Notes under the pieces: model-generated | The model's database searches: none | What the model saw: the letters and a program-made list of their open reading frames with translations, nothing else | Told to the model about the DNA's origin: nothing | Position numbers and translations under genes: made by a program | Source of the DNA: JAEMQF01 sp031419715 | GTDB lineage: Bacteria; Pseudomonadota; Gammaproteobacteria; Burkholderiales; Burkholderiaceae_C | Length of the DNA stretch: 14,096 nt | Assembly: GCA_031419715.1 (NCBI GenBank) | Contig: JANOLJ010000147.1 | Span: 1-14,096, forward strand | Reading direction: 5' to 3' | In this document: positions 10,413 to 14,096 of the stretch, piece by piece | Numbering within the stretch: the stretch's first letter is position 1 | Layout: each line of letters opens with the position of its first letter

Positions 10413-10952
10413 ATGAATGCTTTGCTCGCGCTTTCCAAACTCATCGACAAGGTCAACGACAGGTTTGGCGACATCGCCAAATGGGCCGTCATCGCCTCGT
10501 GTTTCATCAGTGCCGCGAACGCCATCATTCGCTATGGTTTCAATTACAGCTCGAACGCCTACCTCGAAATTCAGTGGTACCTGTTCGCCGCTGTCGTGAT
10601 GCTCGGCGCTTCGCAGGTGCTGCGTGTCAACGAACACATCCGCGTCGACGTCTTCTACGGCCGCTACACGGGGCGCACCCAGGCCCTGATCGACCTGACC
10701 GGGCTGGTGCTGTTCATGTTGCCTTCGATGCTCGTGATGATCTATTACTCATTGCCGCTGTTCTGGAAGATGTACCTCACGGGTGAGGTCTCGAGCAACG
10801 CCGGTGGCCTGATCCGCTGGCCCGCGATGCTGATGTTGCCTCTTGGCTTTTCGCTGCTGTTCGCGCAAGGCGTGTCGGAGTCCATCAAGAGGGTCGCGTG
10901 GCTGGCGCACAAGTACGAAGGCGATTTCCACTACGAGAGGCCCTTGCAATGA
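10413..10952 (+). CDS. dctQ: TRAP transporter small permease (DctQ/TakQ-like)
   Basis: A 179-residue integral membrane protein from ATG 10413, with CGGAAG 8 bases upstream. Four hydrophobic segments are seen: about 24-43 (WAVIASCFISAANAIIRYGF), 50-68 (LEIQWYLFAAVVMLGASQV), 91-112 (LTGLVLFMLPSMLVMIYYSL) and 132-153 (WPAMLMLPLGFSLLFAQG). The charged loop VLRVNEHIRVDVFYGR between helices two and three is the DctQ signature. DctQ is the small membrane subunit that pairs with DctM in tripartite, sodium-driven TRAP uptake systems. The stop overlaps the dctM start (ATGA, 10949-10952), so both are made together. The symbol follows family usage; takQ would also fit. Confidence 0.93.
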   Translation: MNALLALSKLIDKVNDRFGDIAKWAVIASCFISAANAIIRYGFNYSSNAYLEIQWYLFAAVVMLGASQVLRVNEHIRVDVFYGRYTGRTQALIDLTGLVLFMLPSMLVMIYYSLPLFWKMYLTGEVSSNAGGLIRWPAMLMLPLGFSLLFAQGVSESIKRVAWLAHKYEGDFHYERPLQ

Positions 10953-12532
10953 CGATGGACAGCTTCGCGCCGCTGATGTTCGCGGCTCTGATTTTCGTGC
11001 TGGTGATCGGCTTCCCGGTGGCGTTTTCGCTCACGGCGCTTGGCCTGAGCTGCGGCTTTTACGCTGTCTACATGGGCTGGTTTCCGGCCGGCTTCATGGG
11101 CAATCTGCCGCTCAATGTGTTCGGCATCCTGTCCAACGACCTGCTGCTCGCGATTCCCTTCTTCACGCTGATGGGCACGATTCTCGAACGCTGCGGCCTG
11201 GCCGAAGACATGCTCGACTCGATGGGTCAGTTGTTCGGCCCGGCGCGCGGCGGCCTGGGTTACTCCGTCATCATCGTCGGCTTTATTCTCGGCGCGATCA
11301 CCGGCACGGTGGCCGGCCAGGTGATCGCGATGGCAATGATCTCGCTGCCGGTCATGATGCGCTGGGGCTACAACATGCGTTATGCCACCGGCGTGCTCGC
11401 CGCATCGGGAACGATCACGCAGCTCGTGCCGCCCTCGCTGGTGCTGATCGTGCTGGCCGATCAATTGGGCAAGCCGGTGGGCGACATGTACAAGGGCGCA
11501 TGGGGTCCATCGATCCTGCAGGTGCTGCTGTTCGCGCTTTACACCTTCATGCTGTCGCGCATCAAGCCCGAGCATGTGCCGGGCGTTCCCAAGGAGGCGC
11601 GCACGCTGAACGGCTGGGCGCTGTGGAGCAAGTGTCTGCGCGGCATCATTCCGTCGGCGGTGTTGATCTTTACTGTGCTCGGCAGCATGGGCGGCCTGCC
11701 GGGGCTGAACGTGGCGATCGCCACGCCCACCGAAGCCGGTGCGATGGGCGCGGTGGGCGCGTTCATCCTGGCCGGGATACACAGGCGATTGACCCTCGAT
11801 CTGCTCAAGCAGGCGCTGCTCACGACGATGCGCCTGACCGCAATGGTGGTCTTCATCCTGATCGGCTCGCGCGTGTTCTCCCTCGTCTTTCAAGGCGTGG
11901 ACGGAGGCATCTGGATCGAGCACATGCTGGCGGGCCTGCCGGGCGGGCAGCTCGGCTTCCTGATTGCCGTCAACATCTTCATCTTCTTCCTGGCGTTCTT
12001 CCTCGACTTTTTCGAGATCGCCTTCATCATCATCCCGTTCCTCGCCCCGGTGGCGGCGAAGCTGGGCATCGACTTGATCTGGTTCGGCGTGATGATCTGC
12101 GTGAACATGCAAACCAGCTTCATGCACCCGCCGTTCGGCTTTGCGCTGTTCTACTTGCGCGGCATCGCCGACACGCTGTTCAAGAACAAGTCGCTGCCGC
12201 GCAAGGTGGAGTCGAGAGACATCTACCTGGGCGCAATTCCGTTCATCGTGATTCAGCTGATCCTGGTCGCGATCGTCATCTTCTTCCCGCAGACCGTGAC
12301 GGTGTTTCTCGACAAGGAAAAGGTGCTCGACCTGGACAAGGCGAGCCAGCAGATCGAGCAGATGGGTGGCGGGCGCACCCGGCAGGAGCCCAGCATTGAC
12401 CCGAACCTGGGCCTGCCCGCCCCCGGCGCAGCAGCGGCTGGCAGCGACGCAGGTTCCGCAGCACCGGCTGCGGCAGAAGACCCGATGGAAGCGGTGAGGC
12501 GCGCACTCGAACAAGACAAGGCCAAGCAGTAG
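10949..12532 (+). CDS. dctM: TRAP transporter large permease (DctM/TakM-like) with C-terminal extension
   Basis: The ATG at 10949 overlaps the dctQ stop and gives 527 residues. It is the ion-coupled transport subunit: about 12 hydrophobic segments, including FAALIFVLVIGFPVAFSLTA at the start, IPFFTLMGTILERCGLAEDM, GTVAGQVIAMAMISLPVMMR, VPPSLVLIVLADQL, ATPTEAGAMGAVGAFILAGI and FFLDFFEIAFIIIPFLAPVA. The last membrane segment (FIVIQLILVAIVIFFPQ) ends near residue 447. Beyond it is an unusual 80-residue polar tail with an Ala/Pro/Gly-rich stretch (LPAPGAAAAGSDAGSAAPAA) and a helical end (PMEAVRRALEQDKAKQ). Typical DctM proteins of about 430 residues lack this tail, though larger members exist. 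The tail is cytoplasmic or periplasmic depending on the topology, which I cannot settle. Confidence 0.93.
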   Translation: MTMDSFAPLMFAALIFVLVIGFPVAFSLTALGLSCGFYAVYMGWFPAGFMGNLPLNVFGILSNDLLLAIPFFTLMGTILERCGLAEDMLDSMGQLFGPARGGLGYSVIIVGFILGAITGTVAGQVIAMAMISLPVMMRWGYNMRYATGVLAASGTITQLVPPSLVLIVLADQLGKPVGDMYKGAWGPSILQVLLFALYTFMLSRIKPEHVPGVPKEARTLNGWALWSKCLRGIIPSAVLIFTVLGSMGGLPGLNVAIATPTEAGAMGAVGAFILAGIHRRLTLDLLKQALLTTMRLTAMVVFILIGSRVFSLVFQGVDGGIWIEHMLAGLPGGQLGFLIAVNIFIFFLAFFLDFFEIAFIIIPFLAPVAAKLGIDLIWFGVMICVNMQTSFMHPPFGFALFYLRGIADTLFKNKSLPRKVESRDIYLGAIPFIVIQLILVAIVIFFPQTVTVFLDKEKVLDLDKASQQIEQMGGGRTRQEPSIDPNLGLPAPGAAAAGSDAGSAAPAAAEDPMEAVRRALEQDKAKQ

Positions 12533-12558
12533 CGTTGCCACGCGACGCGACGCGATGA

Positions 12559-12589
12559 AAAAAGGGCTGCGATCGACGCAGCCCTTTTT
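12559..12589. terminator. Strong bidirectional intrinsic terminator
   Basis: Arms AAAAAGGGCTGCG (12559-12571) and CGCAGCCCTTTTT (12577-12589) form a perfect 13-bp stem with a 5-base loop. Since A and T runs flank the GC core on both strands it can stop transcription of dctQM from the left and dctP from the right. Confidence 0.92.
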
Positions 12590-12651
12590 GTTTGCCCGCG
12601 CGCCACAGGGCGCGCTTGCGTGCGGCCCCGCGCCGCACGCCATGCCTTGCC

Positions 12652-13740
12652 TTACAGCTTGGCGCTCTGCATGTAGTCGTCAAAGCCCGCTTCGGTGAAG
12701 CGGAACCACAGGTTCGCGTCGCGGCGGAACGTGGCGTAGTCTTCGTAGACCTTCTTCCACGCAGGGTTGCTGGCGGAAAGCTCGGAATACAGCGCCATTG
12801 ATTCCTTGAACGCGGTGTCCATGACGTCTTTGGGGAAGCGGAACAGCTTGGTGCCGCCGGCCACAAGGCGTTTCAACGCTGCGGAGTTCCTGCCGTCGTA
12901 CTTGGCCTGCATGTCGGTGTGGGCATAGGCTGCCGCCGCCTCGATGATCGCCTTGTACTCTGACGTCAAGCCTTCGTAGGCCTTGATGTTGACGTGCAGA
13001 TCGAGCTGCGGCCCGCCTTCCCAATACCCCGGATAGGCATAGAACTGCGCGACCTTGTGGAAGCCGAGCTTCTCGTCGTCGTAGGGGCCCACCCACTCGG
13101 CCGCGTCGATCGTGCCCTTTTCCAGCGCGGCATAGATTTCACCGCCGGGAATGTTGGCCGCCACGCCGCCCAGGCGTTCGTACACCCGGCCGCTGAAACC
13201 ACCGGTACGGAACTTGACGCCCTTCATCTCCGTCACCGACTTGATCTCTTTGCGCCACCAGCCGCCCATTTGCGCGCCGGTGTTGCCCATCGGGAAGCTG
13301 ATGATGTTGTAGGGGCGATAGAACTCGCGCATCAGCTTCAGGCCGTTGCCTTCATACATCCAGGCCGTCATCTGGCGGCTGTTCAGGCCGAAGGGGATGG
13401 CGCAGCCGATCGCGAAGGTCGGGTCTTTGCCGAAGTAGTAGTAAGGCGCCGTGCTCGCCATTTCTACGGTGGCGTTCTGAATAGCATCAACCGTGCCGAA
13501 CGCCGGAACGATTTCGCCCGCGGCGTGCGTGGAGATCACGAACTTGCCGCCGGTCATGTCGTTCACATGCTTGGCAAACACATCGGACACGCCAAACAAT
13601 GTGTCGAGCGACTTCGGAAAGCTCGACGTGAGGCGCCAGCGGAGGTTGGCCTGCGCATGCACGATGGCCGGCGCGACGCCAGCCGCCAGCACACCTGCCA
13701 AACCGGTCTTGCGAATAAAGGAACGACGTTCCATGCTCAT
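12652..13740 (-). CDS. dctP: TRAP transporter substrate-binding protein, TakP-like, Tat signal
   Basis: Start chosen at the ATG at 13740 because AGGAG lies 7 bases upstream; a TTG two codons earlier and an ATG two codons later are alternatives. The 362-residue protein begins MSMERRSFIRKTGLAGVLAA, a twin-arginine (Tat) signal cleaved after about IVHAQA. The mature part resembles Rhodobacter TakP, a dimeric Na+/2-oxoacid binding protein: SFPKSLDTLFG, YYYFGKDPTFAIGCAIPFGL, GNTGAQMGGWWRKE, GVKFRTGGFSGRVYERLG and DAAEWVGPYDDEKLGFHKVA. Gln157, Arg178, Glu215 and Trp216 sit where I recall the ligand and sodium contacts in TakP; that is from memory. It should deliver a 2-oxo acid or similar carboxylate to DctQM, which is encoded convergently on the other strand. 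Confidence 0.93.
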   Translation of the reverse strand: MSMERRSFIRKTGLAGVLAAGVAPAIVHAQANLRWRLTSSFPKSLDTLFGVSDVFAKHVNDMTGGKFVISTHAAGEIVPAFGTVDAIQNATVEMASTAPYYYFGKDPTFAIGCAIPFGLNSRQMTAWMYEGNGLKLMREFYRPYNIISFPMGNTGAQMGGWWRKEIKSVTEMKGVKFRTGGFSGRVYERLGGVAANIPGGEIYAALEKGTIDAAEWVGPYDDEKLGFHKVAQFYAYPGYWEGGPQLDLHVNIKAYEGLTSEYKAIIEAAAAYAHTDMQAKYDGRNSAALKRLVAGGTKLFRFPKDVMDTAFKESMALYSELSASNPAWKKVYEDYATFRRDANLWFRFTEAGFDDYMQSAKL

Positions 13741-13919
13741 GCTCAATCTCCTGTGAAGAATCGGTCAAGTAGGGGGGAAAATGCAAAGGCGCGGCGCATT
13801 CTAGAAGTAGGGGACAACCCGAATCACCGGTGTTTACCCGTGCGATTCAAGTGCCGCACCTCGCGCCATTCAAGCAACGCACCCGCGGGAGACTCGCCGA
13901 CAGGGTGGCGACTTGACCG

Positions 13920-14096
13920 CTATTGACCGGCGATCTTCATGCGCTCGATGAGCACCGAGCCCACGCTCTTCGAGCCTTGGTTGTACACATCGGAGCCGAT
14001 GGCGGCGATGGCTTTGAACATGTCGCGCAGATTGCCGGCAATCGTGATCTCATGCACCGGATATTGAATCTGCCCGCCCTCGACCCAGAAGCCCGC
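13920..14096 (-). CDS. pmbA: PmbA/TldE metalloprotease-related protein, C-terminal end
   Basis: Only the last 58 codons are in the window; the gene enters from the right edge on the minus strand and ends at TAG (13922-13920). The text AGFWVEGGQIQYPVHEITIA, GNLRDMFKAIAAIGSDVYNQ and GSVLIERMKIAGQ is the conserved C-terminus of the TldD/PmbA family, the PmbA (TldE) subtype. With TldD it forms a protease that matures peptides such as microcin B17 and degrades the CcdA antitoxin in E. coli. The metal-binding and partner residues lie outside the window. It is divided from dctP by a 179-bp gap with no clear promoter. Confidence 0.92.
   Translation of the reverse strand, partial: AGFWVEGGQIQYPVHEITIAGNLRDMFKAIAAIGSDVYNQGSKSVGSVLIERMKIAGQ

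Noticed and set aside
10931..12643. 570-codon open frame on the minus strand opposite dctM
   Set aside because: Its composition (long runs of Asp, His, Gln, Arg) is the antisense image of membrane-helix codons; dctM is clearly the real gene.
12994..13926. 310-codon plus-strand frame opposite dctP
   Set aside because: Antisense shadow of a well-conserved TakP-like gene that has its own ribosome binding site and signal peptide.

Overview
This is a high-GC window that looks like a betaproteobacterial chromosome, most likely Burkholderiales. The evidence is the Burkholderiales-type ribosomal protein S21, the rpsU-yqeY pair, a TakP-like TRAP transporter and a pmbA/tldE gene end. That assignment rests on protein resemblance from memory, not on a search.

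Positions 1-8908 are an accessory island made almost wholly of small toxin-antitoxin (TA) type genes and their debris. Gene pairs that look intact are: DUF4160-DUF2442 (1071-1614), AbrB-PIN (2945-3662, with a canonical promoter and an overlapping inverted repeat), a minus-strand RHH antitoxin-ParE toxin pair (5723-6300), an addiction-module antitoxin-ParE pair (7538-8052) and an RHH-PIN pair (8247-8908). Several of these have overlapping start and stop codons. Between them lie damaged copies: a PIN remnant joined in frame to a ParE remnant (548-943), a DUF433-DUF5615 pair with a cut C-terminus (2359-2889), a frameshifted DUF29 gene (3810-4273), two broken copies of a small coiled-coil gene whose intact copy is at 1696, an in-frame AbrB/VapB-DUF5615 chimera (4980-5378), further ParE pieces (4482, 6385), a second DUF433-DUF5615 remnant with most of the toxin deleted (6558-6742), and a HicB-like start that runs into unrelated sequence (7345). 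Two 98%-identical copies of an XRE antitoxin gene, one of them cut by the window edge, lie 7 kb apart as direct repeats. No transposase, integrase or tRNA is visible. The pattern suggests repeated capture, duplication and deletion of TA cassettes by recombination between related copies.

The island ends in hairpin repeats built on the word AAAAGGCAAGGCCTGACCCC, which also occur at 949 and 8085, just upstream of the rpsU promoter.

Positions 9060-14096 are ordinary core-type sequence: rpsU with a terminator, yqeY, a DUF442/TIGR01244 rhodanese/phosphatase-like gene, then dctQ-dctM of a TRAP transporter. The matching periplasmic binding protein, dctP, is encoded convergently on the minus strand, with a strong bidirectional terminator in between. 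The C-terminal end of pmbA (minus strand) closes the window. The three TRAP genes together should import a 2-oxo acid or similar carboxylate, driven by a sodium gradient.

I did not find a clearly new system. The most interesting material is the mosaic structure of the TA island: chimeric toxin-antitoxin ORFs, complementary truncations and conserved remnants.
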